Assembly: GCF_001766675.1 (NCBI RefSeq) | Contig: NZ_MJLT01000001.1 | Span: 434,001 to 498,000 of the forward strand | Length of the DNA: 64,000 nt | Origin: Arthrobacter sp. SW1 | Lineage (GTDB): Bacteria > Actinomycetota > Actinomycetes > Actinomycetales > Micrococcaceae | Reading direction: 5' to 3' | Part shown: piece by piece, positions 36,327 to 47,400 of the stretch | Position numbering within the stretch: the stretch's first letter is position 1 | Layout: the number at the start of each line of letters is the position of its first letter | Position numbers and translations under genes: made by a program | The notes under the pieces: generated by a model | The model's input: the letters and a program-made list of their open reading frames with translations, nothing else | Databases searched by the model: none | What the model was told of the DNA's origin: nothing

Positions 36327-38469
36327 GGCCGTGCCCGCTTTCGGCCGGAACGGATTCGGCCAGCACGGAGAGGACCGCCTCGCCGTACTTTTCGAGTTTC
36401 GAGGGCCCGACGCCGGCCAGCGTGGCAAGTTCTTCAAGGCTCGCCGGGCGGGCCTCGGCGATGGCGGTGAGGGTGGCGTCGGTGAACACGACGAATGCCG
36501 GGACATCGGCCGTGCTGGCCTCGTCCTTTCGCCACTGGCGCAAGGCCTCGAAGGTCTGTCCCTCGTAGCTGGCCGGGCACTGCCGGCAGCGGCCGATCTT
36601 GCGTTCGGCGCCCGTGGCGAGCATGCTTCCGCACACCCTGCACGACGCCGGGGCAGCGGCTTTGCGGCGCGGCAGCGGCCGGCTGCGGGCGCTGGCCGAG
36701 CCCACCGAATCGGGACGCAGCCCGTCGAGGAAACGGGAGGGCTTGCGGTTGGCCCGGCCGCCCGGAGTGCGGGCCGTGGACCAGGAAAGGCTGAGGTGTT
36801 CGCGGGCGCGGGTGATGCCGACGTAGAGGAGCCGGCGTTCTTCGTCCACGGCCTCCGGTGTGTCCGCGAAGGAAATGGGCATGAGCCCTTCGCTCAGGCC
36901 CACCAGGAACACGGCGTCCCATTCGAGGCCTTTCGCGGCGTGCAAGGAGGCCAGGGTGACGCCTTGCACCGTGGGGGCGTGCTGGGCGACGGAGCGTTCC
37001 TGGAGTTCGTTGACGAACGCTGCCAGGTTGAATTCCGGGCCCCGGTTGGCCACGAGTTCATCGGCCAGGGCCACCAGCGCAGCGAGCGATTCCCAGCGTT
37101 CCCGCAGGGCACCGCCGCCGTGCGGGGCGGAGTCGGTGTAGCCGAGGGTGGACACGATATCGCGGACCAGCTGGCCGAGCGGTTCACCGGCAGTGTCCGC
37201 TGCAGCCCGGGTGGCGGCACGCAGCTGCAGGATCGCATCGCGCACTTCCTTGCGGGCGAAGAACCGCTCACCGCCGCGGAGCTGGTACCCGATGCCGGCG
37301 GAGGCAAGTGCCTGTTCGTAGGCTTCGGACTGGCCGTTGGTCCGGAAAAGGACAGCGATCTCGCTGGCCTGCACTCCGGCGTCGAGCAGTTCCCGGATGC
37401 GGCCGGCCACCACGGCGGCCTCGGCTTCGTCATCGGGGCATTCCATGAACCGCGGTGCCGGACCGGCCGGCCGCTGTGCCACAAGCTGGAGGGGCTTCGC
37501 CCAGGCGGCGTCGGCAGCAGGTCCCCCGCTGCGGCGGGAACCAAGCAGATCGTTGGCGAGCTTCACCACCTGCGGGGTGGAACGGTAGTCGCGGACCAGC
37601 TTGACGACCGTGGCCTCGGGGAACTGCTTCTTGAATCCCAGCAGGTGCTTGGGTGAGGCACCGGTGAAGGAGTAGATGGTCTGGCTGGCGTCGCCCACCA
37701 CGCACAGTTCGTCGCGCTCCCCCAGCCACAATTCGAGGAGGCGCTGCTGCAGGGGCGAGACGTCCTGGTATTCGTCCACCACGAAGTGGCGGTACTGTTC
37801 ACGGACGGTCGCGGCCACCTTCGGATCTTCCTGCAGGATGCCCACGGTAATCAGCAGCACGTCCTCGAAGTCGATGACGTTGCGGTCCGTCTTGATGTCT
37901 TCATAGGCCTGAAACACCCGGGAGACGGCCGTGAGGTCGAAGCCGCCGGGCGTGCCGCGTCCCTGCGCGTTCTCCAGGTAGTTGGCCGGGGTAAGCATGG
38001 ACACCTTGGCCCATTCGATCTCGGCGGCGAGGTCGCGGATGGAGGCGCGGTCCGTGCTGAGCCGCAGGCGGCGTGCGGCCTCGGCAATCATGGTGGCCTT
38101 GTGGTCCAGCAGGTTCGGCAGGGTGCCGCCAATGGCCTGCGGCCAGAAGAACTGCAATTGGCGCAGGGCTGCGGCGTGGAACGTGCGGGCCTGCACGTTC
38201 CCGACGCCGAGGTCCCGGAGGCGGCTGCGCATCTCGGCGGCGGCGCGGGCGGTAAAGGTCACGGCAAGCAGCCGCTGAGGGCTGTACACCCCGGAATGCA
38301 CGCCATAGGCAATCCGGTGGGTGATGGCGCGGGTCTTTCCCGTTCCGGCGCCGGCGAGGACACACAACGGGCCGTTCAGTGTGCTGGCGACTTCACGTTG
38401 TTCGGCGTCGAGGCCGCCCAGGATGCGTTCTTCCAAAGAGCCGCCGGGGCCGGCCGATGCAGCCGTCAT
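36316..38469 (-). CDS. uvrD2: ATP-dependent DNA helicase UvrD2
   Basis: The 717-residue superfamily 1A helicase has Walker A AGAGTGKT near residue 45, the DEYQDVSPLQ motif II near 235, QTIYSFTG motif III and VTLASLHAAKGLEWD motif V near 515. After the helicase core comes a four-cysteine zinc-binding motif (CRVCGSML with GRCRQCPASYEG) and a C-terminal HRDC domain (about 640-710). This is the layout of mycobacterial UvrD2 (Rv3198c). The start at 38469 overlaps the nudC stop by 4 bases (ATGA), with GAGGAAC upstream. The enzyme unwinds 3'-tailed DNA in repair. Confidence 0.96.
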   Translation of the reverse strand: MTAASAGPGGSLEERILGGLDAEQREVASTLNGPLCVLAGAGTGKTRAITHRIAYGVHSGVYSPQRLLAVTFTARAAAEMRSRLRDLGVGNVQARTFHAAALRQLQFFWPQAIGGTLPNLLDHKATMIAEAARRLRLSTDRASIRDLAAEIEWAKVSMLTPANYLENAQGRGTPGGFDLTAVSRVFQAYEDIKTDRNVIDFEDVLLITVGILQEDPKVAATVREQYRHFVVDEYQDVSPLQQRLLELWLGERDELCVVGDASQTIYSFTGASPKHLLGFKKQFPEATVVKLVRDYRSTPQVVKLANDLLGSRRSGGPAADAAWAKPLQLVAQRPAGPAPRFMECPDDEAEAAVVAGRIRELLDAGVQASEIAVLFRTNGQSEAYEQALASAGIGYQLRGGERFFARKEVRDAILQLRAATRAAADTAGEPLGQLVRDIVSTLGYTDSAPHGGGALRERWESLAALVALADELVANRGPEFNLAAFVNELQERSVAQHAPTVQGVTLASLHAAKGLEWDAVFLVGLSEGLMPISFADTPEAVDEERRLLYVGITRAREHLSLSWSTARTPGGRANRKPSRFLDGLRPDSVGSASARSRPLPRRKAAAPASCRVCGSMLATGAERKIGRCRQCPASYEGQTFEALRQWRKDEASTADVPAFVVFTDATLTAIAEARPASLEELATLAGVGPSKLEKYGEAVLSVLAESVPAESGHGHEG

Positions 38470-39455
38470 TTGGCGGGTTCCTCGATGGTGCCGCCGTACC
38501 AGTGCTCGATCAGGGATCGGGCAATCGACAGCCGGGAAGGGATGGTGATCTCCCCGGAGAGCACGGCATCCTGGAGTTCCTCGCGGCTGAACCAGCGCGC
38601 CCTGGTGACCTCCACGCCGTCGGGCCTTGGCTCGGTGTCCTCGGTGAAGGCGGTAAACCCCAGCATCAGCGAGGCCGGGAACGGCCAGGACTGAGAACCA
38701 AGATACTGGCAACTGCTGATGCGCACGCCGACTTCCTCGGCGATCTCGCGCACCACGGCCTGTTCCAGCGATTCACCGGGCTCCACGAAACCGGCAAGCG
38801 TTGAGTGGTTGATGGATCCTGCGGGGCCGCCACCGCCAAGGAGGACGCGGCCGTCCGGGCCGACGACCGTGACGATGATTGCGGGATCGGTGCGCGGATA
38901 GTGCTCTGAGTTGTCCCGGGGGCAGCGCCGCACCCAGCCTCCGGCTTCGATGTCCGTGGGCGTGCCGCATTGCGGGCAGTGGGTATGGGTGGCATGCCAG
39001 TTGGCGATGGCGCTGGCCTGGATGAACAAGGCGGTGTCCGTGGCGTCCAGGCGGGCGGCCATTTCCCGGAAACCGATCCAGGAGGCTGTGCCGGGGACGC
39101 CCGCCGTGCCGGGTTCCGGGACAGTGCCGGGGACGAGGAGCAGCACCGGGGTGTCCCGCGAGTGTGCGGCGTCGCTGAGCGTCCTGCCCAGGTAGATGGT
39201 GGTGACCGGGGCACCGGAGCCGGCTTGGAGGGATGCCAGCAGCGGGGCGGCATCACCCAGCCAGAGCCCGTCTCCTTCGACGAGTGCCTGGCGTCCGGCG
39301 AGGACCATGGCCTTGGCGGTTCCGGACGCAATGATCTCCTCGACCATTCCGGGCTTGACGCGTTCGGCAGATGCCCTGTCAACCATGGCGGGCGGAACCG
39401 GAAGGAGCGTGTCCGTGAGGTGGTTCGCCGGCGTCCGGAACTCGGTAAAACTCAT
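38466..39455 (-). CDS. nudC: NADH pyrophosphatase NudC (Nudix hydrolase)
   Basis: NudC hydrolyses NAD(H) to NMN(H) and AMP and can remove NAD caps from RNA. The 329 residues contain a zinc-ribbon region (HCPQCGTPT then RRCPRDNSEHYPR), the Nudix box starting GFVEPGESLEQAVVREIAEE, and the NudC signature SQSWPFPASLM. The fourth zinc ligand is Asp in RCPRD instead of Cys, as in many actinobacterial NudC proteins. The ATG at 39455 (MSFTEFRTP) fits better than one 12 codons upstream. The gene precedes uvrD2 with a 4-base overlap, the same order as Rv3199c-Rv3198c. Confidence 0.95.
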   Translation of the reverse strand: MSFTEFRTPANHLTDTLLPVPPAMVDRASAERVKPGMVEEIIASGTAKAMVLAGRQALVEGDGLWLGDAAPLLASLQAGSGAPVTTIYLGRTLSDAAHSRDTPVLLLVPGTVPEPGTAGVPGTASWIGFREMAARLDATDTALFIQASAIANWHATHTHCPQCGTPTDIEAGGWVRRCPRDNSEHYPRTDPAIIVTVVGPDGRVLLGGGGPAGSINHSTLAGFVEPGESLEQAVVREIAEEVGVRISSCQYLGSQSWPFPASLMLGFTAFTEDTEPRPDGVEVTRARWFSREELQDAVLSGEITIPSRLSIARSLIEHWYGGTIEEPAK

Positions 39456-39613
39456 GTACCTACCGTACTGACTCGCACCGACAAATAACATTTGCCCTGA
39501 TCAGGGCCCCGTGCCTCCACCGCGGACTGTTCGGTGCTCCTTTTCGGGCGGATCTGGAGACTCGCCGCAGGGACACCGCCCCGACGGCGCCCGCTGACCC
39601 TACCGTGGAATGT

Positions 39614-40858
39614 GTGAGAAGAACACCGCTCGAACTGGCCGCCATTGCAACAGCGGCAGTGCCCGGCCTGGCGCCGACAGCCACTGCTTCCGCCCCGGAC
39701 GACGCCGCCGATTTCGATTCGGCGCTTCTGCTCGACGCCGACGGCAAACGGTGGCGGGTGCGCTCACCGAGGCACGCCGAGGCGAGCACCCGGCTGGAGA
39801 CCGAGTTCATGGTCCTGCGGGCTTTCACCCCTGCCATCCGCGCGGAGCTCCCTTTCCTGCTGCCGACTATCGCCGGAACCGTGCGGCAGGGCTCGCTGAG
39901 CACCTTTGTCTACACACACCTGGCCGGCTCGACGCGCAGCATCGAGGAGCTCTCCGCATGCAGTGACACCCTGGCCAAGGAGATCGGCACGGCCCTGGCC
40001 GCCGTCCACGACCTGCCGCAGGCCCTGGTCAACAACGCGGACCTGCCCAGCTACACGGCCAATGAGTTCCGTCAGCGCAAGCTCAACGAACTCGACCAGG
40101 CAGCGACCACCGGGAAGATTCCCACGCTCCTGCTCCGCCGCTGGGAGCACGCACTGGAGGACATCGGCCTGTGGCGGTTCAACCCGTGTGTCGTGCACGG
40201 GGACCTGCACGAGGACAACCTGCTGGTGGACGGCGAGCGCGTCACCGCGCTGACCGGATGGACGGATCTGCGCATCGGTGACCCTGCCGACGATTTCGCC
40301 TGGCTGGTGGCCTCCAACGAGCAATCGTTCGTGGACGCCGTCCTGCGCCATTACACCGCGGCGCGCCGGGACAAGGCCGACGAGCACCTGCTCCGCAGGG
40401 CCGCGCTCCTGGCCGAATTCGCGCTCGCCCAGTACCTGGTGAAGGCCCTCGCTGCGGGCCACGCCGCGATGACCGCGGAGGCCGAAGCCATGCTGAAGTC
40501 CCTCGCGGACGACATCGGCGAGCAGGAAGCCGCCGACGACGATGCTCCGGAGACGGCGGCCGTTCCGGCCGGCGTGCCTGTCACTGGAGCTCCGGCAACC
40601 GGGGCTTCCGCGGGTGCAGCTCCCGTAGCTCCGGCGGCCGCGCCGCCCGCCGTCGTCAGCGTCAGCCCTGTGCCCTCGCCGGTGCAACCGCCTGCGCCGG
40701 CCGTGACCGTCGCCCCGATTCCCGCAGCCGGCAACGATTCCGCTGACAATACGGCCGCTTCCGCCGAGCCCGGGAGCGCGGCAGCGGCCCCGGACACCTC
40801 GACGGCGGCCATCCGGATCGTGCCGCTGGCGGGCTCCGGAGACGCGACCGGCAGCTAA
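39614..40858 (+). CDS. Aminoglycoside/macrolide phosphotransferase-like protein with degenerate metal site
   Basis: The 414-residue protein has an APH-like kinase fold: an N-terminal lobe, then VVHGDLHEDNLLV (catalytic loop, Asp197 and Asn202) and LRIGDPADDFAWL. The metal-binding Asp that normally stands in the IDW/DFG-equivalent position is replaced by Gly215 in TGWTD. ATP turnover may therefore be reduced or absent. The last 105 residues are an Ala/Pro/Val/Thr-rich low-complexity tail. The start is GTG at 39614 (or GTG at 39605); TACCGT just before hints at a leaderless mRNA. It lies between nudC and adnB but on the opposite strand. Antibiotic resistance should not be assumed. Confidence 0.82.
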   Translation: MRRTPLELAAIATAAVPGLAPTATASAPDDAADFDSALLLDADGKRWRVRSPRHAEASTRLETEFMVLRAFTPAIRAELPFLLPTIAGTVRQGSLSTFVYTHLAGSTRSIEELSACSDTLAKEIGTALAAVHDLPQALVNNADLPSYTANEFRQRKLNELDQAATTGKIPTLLLRRWEHALEDIGLWRFNPCVVHGDLHEDNLLVDGERVTALTGWTDLRIGDPADDFAWLVASNEQSFVDAVLRHYTAARRDKADEHLLRRAALLAEFALAQYLVKALAAGHAAMTAEAEAMLKSLADDIGEQEAADDDAPETAAVPAGVPVTGAPATGASAGAAPVAPAAAPPAVVSVSPVPSPVQPPAPAVTVAPIPAAGNDSADNTAASAEPGSAAAAPDTSTAAIRIVPLAGSGDATGS

Positions 40859-40872
40859 GGCGCGCCCGGCGG

Positions 40873-43800
40873 CTAAGCTGCCGGATCAGCGAGGGCTGAC
40901 TCGATGACCGCTTCGAGTTCGGCTTCGGAGCCAAGGTCGTGCGGCCGGACGACGGCATCCTCCGGAACGTAATAGAAAGCCGCGCTGACCGATTCCAACG
41001 GCACGTCCATCAAACGGGCCCACGCCAGGCGGTACACGGCAAGCTGCACCGAACGGCTGCGGGGCCTGCTGCCCGACGGGCGGCGTCCGGTCTTCCAGTC
41101 GACCAGTTCCCAGCTGCCGTCGGCATTGCGGAAGACGGCGTCGATCCGGCCGCGGACCACCACCCCGCCGATCGCCGTTTCCACCGGCACCTCCACGAAG
41201 GCCGGTGCTCGGTGCGCCCATTCCGAATTCTTGAAGGTCTGCACCATGTCATCGAGGCCGTAGGCGGCATCGATATGGGCGTCGGCACCGGATTCTTCGC
41301 CGAAGTCCAGCATGCCGCTCGTGCCGAAATACTCTTCGACCCACGAGTGGAAGGCGGTTCCCTTGCGTGCCGCCGCACCCGGTTCACGGGGCACCGGGCG
41401 GCGGAGCTGGGCCAGAACGGCCTCCGGGTCGTCGCCCAGTTCCACGAACATGGAGGCGGAGATGTGTCCGGGCAGGTGTACTTCCTGGACCGGTTTCCGC
41501 ATGCGGGAGCGTTTCAGGAGGAGGTCCGCTTCCGCAGCCCATCCGGTCACGGCATGTCCGCCCACACCCTGAACCGGCGCTGCATCGCTTTCCGGGCACA
41601 GCGGTTCCCCCGGCAGGAGCCGTTCGATGGCATGCCTGACCCTTGCGGCCGCGGCGTCCATGGCGGAGCGCCGGCCGGGAACGTTCCGCAGCCTTTCCCC
41701 GGTGCGCGGATCGTGCGGGCCTTCGAGGGGGTCGTACGGGAAGACGGCGAGTTCGGCGGCCACGGTGAGCGGGCTCTCGGCCGGCAGTTCATCCTCACGC
41801 AGGGAACCGGGATGGATGGCGGCGGAAGCACCGGCGTCGGGGTTTTCCGCGAGCGGCGCGAGCTCGGCCAGGAAAGGCGACACCTCGGCGATCCCGGCAC
41901 GCGAACCGTTCCACGCGGCGCTCGACGCCCACAGCACGAACTTGGCCCGGGTGTAAGCGACGTAGGCGAGGCGGCGTTCTTCCTGTTCGCCGTGATGCTG
42001 GACCTCGGATTTGAAGTCCTTTTCCGCGTCCAGGCAGCTCTTCTGGTCCGGCTGGTCAAGGTCCCATTGCGGCAGGTCCGCGCGGTCGCCGCGCAAGGGC
42101 CAGGGAAGCGCCGCAGTGCCGCTGCTCCAGCGCGAATCACGGTTGCTGGGGAACGCGCCGGCGTTGAGCCCGGGGACGAAGACAACATCCCATTCCAGCC
42201 CCTTGGAGGCGTGGACCGTCAGCAGCTGCACGGCGTCGTGGTTGACCTCCGCCGCGGCGGCGTCCAGGCCGCCTTCCTCGGAGGCCGCGGCTTCCAGCCA
42301 GGACAGGAACGCCAGCGGGTCCACGCGGTGGGAGGTCTGCAGGAAGCTTGCCGCGGCGTCCTGGAAGGCATCCAGGTTGCGGCGGGCCTGGTGGATGCTC
42401 ACCCCGGGCTTGGCGGCCACTTCGATGTCGAGCAGCATGGCCCGTTCCACTTCGCCCAGGAGGGTGGTGAGGTCGTCGCCCAGGAAGCCGCGCAGGTTCC
42501 GCAGCTCGGCGGACAAGCGGGCGAGCCGCTCCTGCGCCGCCTCGCTCAAGGAACGTCCGTGGGCCGAGGTCCAGCCGGGCCGGGGCAGGAAGTCCAGTGC
42601 CTCGACCAGGCTTGCGGCATCGGTGATGTCGCTTTCGACGACGGCCGGGGCGGCGTCTTCGTCCGCGGCCAGTTCTGCGGCGAGGGCATCAGCATTGCTG
42701 CCTGCCTGCGCCCGGCGCCGGGCCAGGAACCTGGACCAGTCCTGGAAAGCCATGAGGTCCGCCGGACCGATCCGCCACCGGGCCCCGGCGATCAGGCGCA
42801 TGAGGGAATCCGAGCGGCCGGGATCGGCCAGTACCCGCAACGTTGCCACGAGGTCCACGACCTCCGGCGTGTCCAGCAGGCCACCCAGGCCTACGATTTC
42901 GTAGGGAATCCCCTGCCGCTCGAATTCGCGGCGGAGGATTTCCATTTGGGCCCGACGGCGGCACAGGACTGCCATGCTCGGCGGCACCGGCTGCCCGGCT
43001 GGGTCCGTTTCGAAAATCGTGCGGCGGTAGCGCAGGACATCGGCGGCGATTGCCGTGGCTTCGTCTTCATCGGTAGCGAAGCGTCCGAGCACGACGTTGC
43101 CATCCACCGCTGCCGGACTCGGCTGCAGCGGTGGAACCCCGATGGAACTGCCGCCCCCGCCGCCGTGTGCGTCGTCCCCGGCGCTCCGCTCGCCCGCCGG
43201 ACCGCGTGAGGCGGCGTTGAGCGGGGCGGAGATGGCATTCGCCGTGGCGAGGATGTTCCGGCCATTGCGCCACGCCGTCGTCAGGTAGGAAACGGGCGCC
43301 GGAGCAAAAGAGGCCGCTCCGTCACCGGCATCAGTGCGCGCAGGGAATTCCTGCACGAAGTGGAAGAGCTGGCCGGCGGAGGCACCGCGGAAGCCGTAGA
43401 TGGACTGGTTCGGATCGCCCACCGCGGTGACGGCGTGTCCTCCGCCGAAAAGCCGCGAAAAAAGGACGAGCTGGGCATGCGAGGTGTCCTGGAACTCGTC
43501 GAGCAGCACCACCTTGTACCGGGAACGCTCGGTGGCCGCCGCCACGGGCACCTCACGGGCGATCTTCGCCGCGAGCGCCACGAGGTCGCCGAAGTCGAGG
43601 ACTCCGCGTTCCCGCTTGGCGGCCTGGTAACGGCCCACCATGTCCGCCACGCTGGCGCGGGTCAGCAGCATGCCGTGGAGTTCGATGGCCGCCTGGGTGG
43701 GGTTCTTCTTGGCACCGGCCTGGTACGGCAGCCGGCTGAACTCCGCAGCCCGGTCCATCAGCCAGGACTGCACCTCGCCGGGTTCGCGGAGGTGTTCCGC

Positions 43801-44442
43801 GCATTCCCCGGCGAGCTGGACCACCGCGTTGACCAGCGTGGATTTGGCTGCGGTGAAGTGCTCGTACGGGCCGTCGTAGCCTTCCACGACTTCGCTGGCC
43901 AGCTGCCAAGCCTGGGCCGCACCAAGGAGCACCACGTCGCGTTCGATTCCCAGGCGCAAACCGTAGTCGGACACGATGCCGCTGGCGTAGGAGTGGTAGG
44001 TGGAAACCTTGGGTTCCAGCTCATCGGATCCGGCCAGCCATTCGGGAAAGCCGTGACGCCCGGGCTCCGCGACGGCGATCCGCTGCAGGGTGGCCAGCTT
44101 CGAGCGGATGCGGCTGGCCAGTTCCCCTGCCGCCTTGCGCGTGAAGGTGACGCCAAGGACCTCTTCGGGCCGCACCCAGCCGTTGGCCACGAGCCACACC
44201 ACACGGTCGGCCATGGTGGCGGTCTTCCCGGACCCTGCCCCGGCGATGACGAGCCGCGGGGACAACGGCGAAGCGATGATCGACGCCTGCTCATCGGTGG
44301 GACGGTTCTTTTCGCCCATGATCGCGGCGAGTTCGCCGGGGCTGAAGCGGGGCGCCGGAACGCCGTCGGCACGCCCGGTACCGGAGTCCACCGGCTCCGG
44401 GGAAATTCCACCGAACGCCGGGGCCAGGGTGTCGATCGTCAT
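40873..44442 (-). CDS. adnB: AdnB-like helicase-nuclease subunit
   Basis: The 1189-residue product is a UvrD-type superfamily 1 helicase joined to a C-terminal RecB-family nuclease. Walker A AGAGSGKT is at residues 67-74, motif II LLDEFQDTSHAQ near 320, QSIYGFRGA near 355, and motif V LLTVHASKGLEWDVVF near 745. The nuclease has VRGRIDAVF followed by WELVDWKTGRRP near 1125, the DxK catalytic core. This is the AdnB (Rv3201c) layout; AdnAB resects double-strand breaks for homologous recombination in actinobacteria. The start overlaps the adnA stop by 4 bases. In mycobacteria AdnB supplies the main motor. Confidence 0.95.
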   Translation of the reverse strand: MTIDTLAPAFGGISPEPVDSGTGRADGVPAPRFSPGELAAIMGEKNRPTDEQASIIASPLSPRLVIAGAGSGKTATMADRVVWLVANGWVRPEEVLGVTFTRKAAGELASRIRSKLATLQRIAVAEPGRHGFPEWLAGSDELEPKVSTYHSYASGIVSDYGLRLGIERDVVLLGAAQAWQLASEVVEGYDGPYEHFTAAKSTLVNAVVQLAGECAEHLREPGEVQSWLMDRAAEFSRLPYQAGAKKNPTQAAIELHGMLLTRASVADMVGRYQAAKRERGVLDFGDLVALAAKIAREVPVAAATERSRYKVVLLDEFQDTSHAQLVLFSRLFGGGHAVTAVGDPNQSIYGFRGASAGQLFHFVQEFPARTDAGDGAASFAPAPVSYLTTAWRNGRNILATANAISAPLNAASRGPAGERSAGDDAHGGGGGSSIGVPPLQPSPAAVDGNVVLGRFATDEDEATAIAADVLRYRRTIFETDPAGQPVPPSMAVLCRRRAQMEILRREFERQGIPYEIVGLGGLLDTPEVVDLVATLRVLADPGRSDSLMRLIAGARWRIGPADLMAFQDWSRFLARRRAQAGSNADALAAELAADEDAAPAVVESDITDAASLVEALDFLPRPGWTSAHGRSLSEAAQERLARLSAELRNLRGFLGDDLTTLLGEVERAMLLDIEVAAKPGVSIHQARRNLDAFQDAAASFLQTSHRVDPLAFLSWLEAAASEEGGLDAAAAEVNHDAVQLLTVHASKGLEWDVVFVPGLNAGAFPSNRDSRWSSGTAALPWPLRGDRADLPQWDLDQPDQKSCLDAEKDFKSEVQHHGEQEERRLAYVAYTRAKFVLWASSAAWNGSRAGIAEVSPFLAELAPLAENPDAGASAAIHPGSLREDELPAESPLTVAAELAVFPYDPLEGPHDPRTGERLRNVPGRRSAMDAAAARVRHAIERLLPGEPLCPESDAAPVQGVGGHAVTGWAAEADLLLKRSRMRKPVQEVHLPGHISASMFVELGDDPEAVLAQLRRPVPREPGAAARKGTAFHSWVEEYFGTSGMLDFGEESGADAHIDAAYGLDDMVQTFKNSEWAHRAPAFVEVPVETAIGGVVVRGRIDAVFRNADGSWELVDWKTGRRPSGSRPRSRSVQLAVYRLAWARLMDVPLESVSAAFYYVPEDAVVRPHDLGSEAELEAVIESALADPAA

Positions 44443-47400
44443 TCGGTGACCTGCTTTCCTCGGGCACAGAGCGGGCAAATTTCGGGGAGGCGGCAACCGT
44501 GGCCGCCATGGCCCCCCTTGGCTGGGTCATGCCGGGCTTCGAAGGTGGAGCCGGACATCAGCACGGCGGCTTCGTTGACCATGTCCCGCGCCCAGTTGTC
44601 CGAGGGATCCAGCGCGTCCTGGGCCTGGATTCCCGGGGACTTGGTCTTGGTACCAAGCTGTGCCAGCACGGCACCGCCGGGAGTAGCGCCCTCGGAGGAC
44701 CCTTCCTCGTCGAAGGCACCTTCCAGGACCGCTGCCTGGTAGGCACCCAGCTGCGGATGGCGTGCGAGTTCAGCCTTGCCCGGCTGCCGCTTGCCGGTCT
44801 TCAGGTCCACGATCACCAGCCGGCCCTCGGCGTCGATCTCCAGGCGGTCCACTTGGCCGCGGAGCATGGCGGCGCGTTCCCCCACCGGCGGCAGCGGCAC
44901 CTCGAAGTCGAGTTCGACGCCGAGCAGGCGCCGCCCTTCGCTGCGCATCACCAGGATGTACTGGGCAAGCTTGCGGACCATGGCTTCGGCCCGCTGGTAA
45001 TCCAGTTTCCCTTCCCAGGTGTCCTTCATTCCGAGGGATGGCCAACGGCGGGCCAATTCTGCAAGGTACTCGGCGCCGGAGGCGTCCGGAAGTTCCTGGG
45101 CGATGCCATGGACCAAGGTTCCCAGGCTTCGGGCGAAGTCGGTGGCGGCTTCGCCCCCGGCTGCCTGGACAAACCAGTCCAGCGGCGACTTGTGCACGGT
45201 TTCGACCTTGGACGGCGACACCATGACCGTTCCCCCATCCGGGACGACGGCGGCATCGCTGCTGAGCGGGGCGAGCCCCCACCAACTGTCGGGATGGGCG
45301 CCGGCCACCGGAGGCTCGGCTGTTGCCAGGTGCGCGAGGACCCGTGCGGCTTCGGCGGCCTCCGCTTCCGGATCGCCCGCCGTTCCGGGACGGGCCGGAC
45401 GCAGGCCACCCGGGATGTCGACGAGTTGGACTTTCTGGCGGAGTTCCGCAACGAGGGCACGGAGGGTCATGGGCCGCTCCACCGGTGTGTAACCACGGGC
45501 GTACTGGCCGGGCTCCAGCGGAGCGACGTAATCCAGGAAGGCCGAAGGCTGTTCGTCCTCCGAGGACACGGCCGTGCAGATCAGGACCTCCCGCGCCCGC
45601 GACACAGCCGTGGAGAAGCTCCGCAGCTCGTCATAGCGGATATCGCGGAGCCTGCTCAGCGGGCCCCGCTGCAGGGCGTGGTCCACCCCGTGCTCCACCG
45701 CATCGGCAAAGAGCGTGCTGCCCAGGAGCTCGCCGCGCAGGCGGGTATTCGGCCAGACTCCTTCCTGCAGGCCCGCGACAATCACCACGGGCCATTCCCT
45801 GCCCGCAGCGCTGGCCGGGGTCATCAGCTCCACGGCTTCTTCAAGCTGTGCACGGGCGGCGAGCGTATCCATGGGGAGTTCCTGGTTCATCAGGTACTCA
45901 AGGAATTGCTCCGCGCCCGAGCCCGGCAGCTGGTCCACATACCGCTCCGCTGTGTGGAACAGAGCCATCATGGCATCAAGGTCGCGGTCCGCACGGGCTC
46001 CCGACGCGCCGCCGTCGAGCGCCAACGCCGCCCAGCGGGAGGCGAGGCCGCTGCTGTTCCACAGGGCCCAGAGCACGGTTTCGGCGTTGGCGCCGGGCTG
46101 TTCAAGGGCGGTCCGGCCGGCCGCGAGCATGCGGGCCAGCCGCCGGGCGGAGCTGCCTTCGATGCCAAGGGTGCCCAATGCACCGGGCTCAAGGAGGGCC
46201 TCGACCAGGAGCGAATCACTGGCCCGGCCACCGCCGCCGAGCAGTTCCTCCCGGCGCAAGGCCTGCCGTAGCCTACGCAGTTCGATGGCGGTCGCACCGC
46301 CGATCCGCGAGGTCAGCAGGGAAACCGCCAGTTCCGGGGTCAGCCTGGACTGATCCAGCACCACGCCGTACAGCTCAAGCAGCGGGCGCACGGCGACCTC
46401 GTCCCGCACGGCGGAGTCCGCCACCGGGACCTGGACCGGGATTCCCTGCCCGGACAGGTAGCGCTGAAGCTGGGAAAGCTGGCCGCCGTTGCGCACGATG
46501 ACGGCGATATCGCTGAAAGCCCGGCCGTCCCGCAGCTGTGCTTCAAGGATGCGCTGGGCGACGTAGCGGAGTTCGTGGGCGGGAGACGGCAGGAGATGGG
46601 CTTCGGCGCTGCCCTCTCCCCTGATTGCGGAGTCGCTGTCCGTCTCCGCAGGCTCGAGCTGCCGGGCGAGCTGCCCGCCCTGGCGCTGCGAAATGCGCGC
46701 CGCCACGCGAAGCCAGGCGTCGGCAACGGCCGGCGCCTGCCGGTGCGCAGTCCACAGCGGCAGTTCGCGCACCGGCTTCTCCGCCAGGCCCTGCCCGCCA
46801 AGCAGCCTGGGAAGCTCGGCCACGAGATCGGGCCGCGCACCACGGAAGCCCTGCACCACGGTGTCCGGCGAGGAAGTGACCAGCACATCCTTGCCTTCCG
46901 CGATATCCGCCAGGAGTTCGAAGACCGCCGGGTTGGCTTCCTGGATATCGTCCACGAGGATCAGCTGGAGCCGTTCGCGTTCCGCGGCAAGGAAGTCAGG
47001 CGCGTCCTGGAAGATCTGCCGGGCGGCGGTGATGATGCCGGCGGGGTCGAACGCCTCGGGCATGCGGAGATCCAGGACGTCCCGGTACTCCGAGTAGAGC
47101 CGGGCGGCGGCCATCCAGTCCGGCCTGTCACATTCCCACGCGAGCGCTGCGAGGTCCTCCGCGGTGCGTCCGGATTCGATGATGCGGTCGAAAAGCTGGC
47201 GGATTTCCTGCCGAAAGCCGCGTGTGGGCAGCGCTCCGGAAAGGTCTTCCGGCCAAGGCAATTCCAGGCCGGGCCGGCTGTGGCCTTCAAGCAGTTCCTT
47301 GATGATGAGGTCCTGTTCGGGACCCGAGAGGAGCTTGGGCGGACGCGGCAGCGGCAGGACCCCTTCGGCTTTGGCGCGCCGGATCAGCTCGAAAGCGTAC

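Noticed and set aside
39614..40858. Phosphotransferase as an antibiotic-resistance gene
   Set aside because: The metal-binding Asp is missing and the gene sits in conserved chromosomal context with no sign of transfer.
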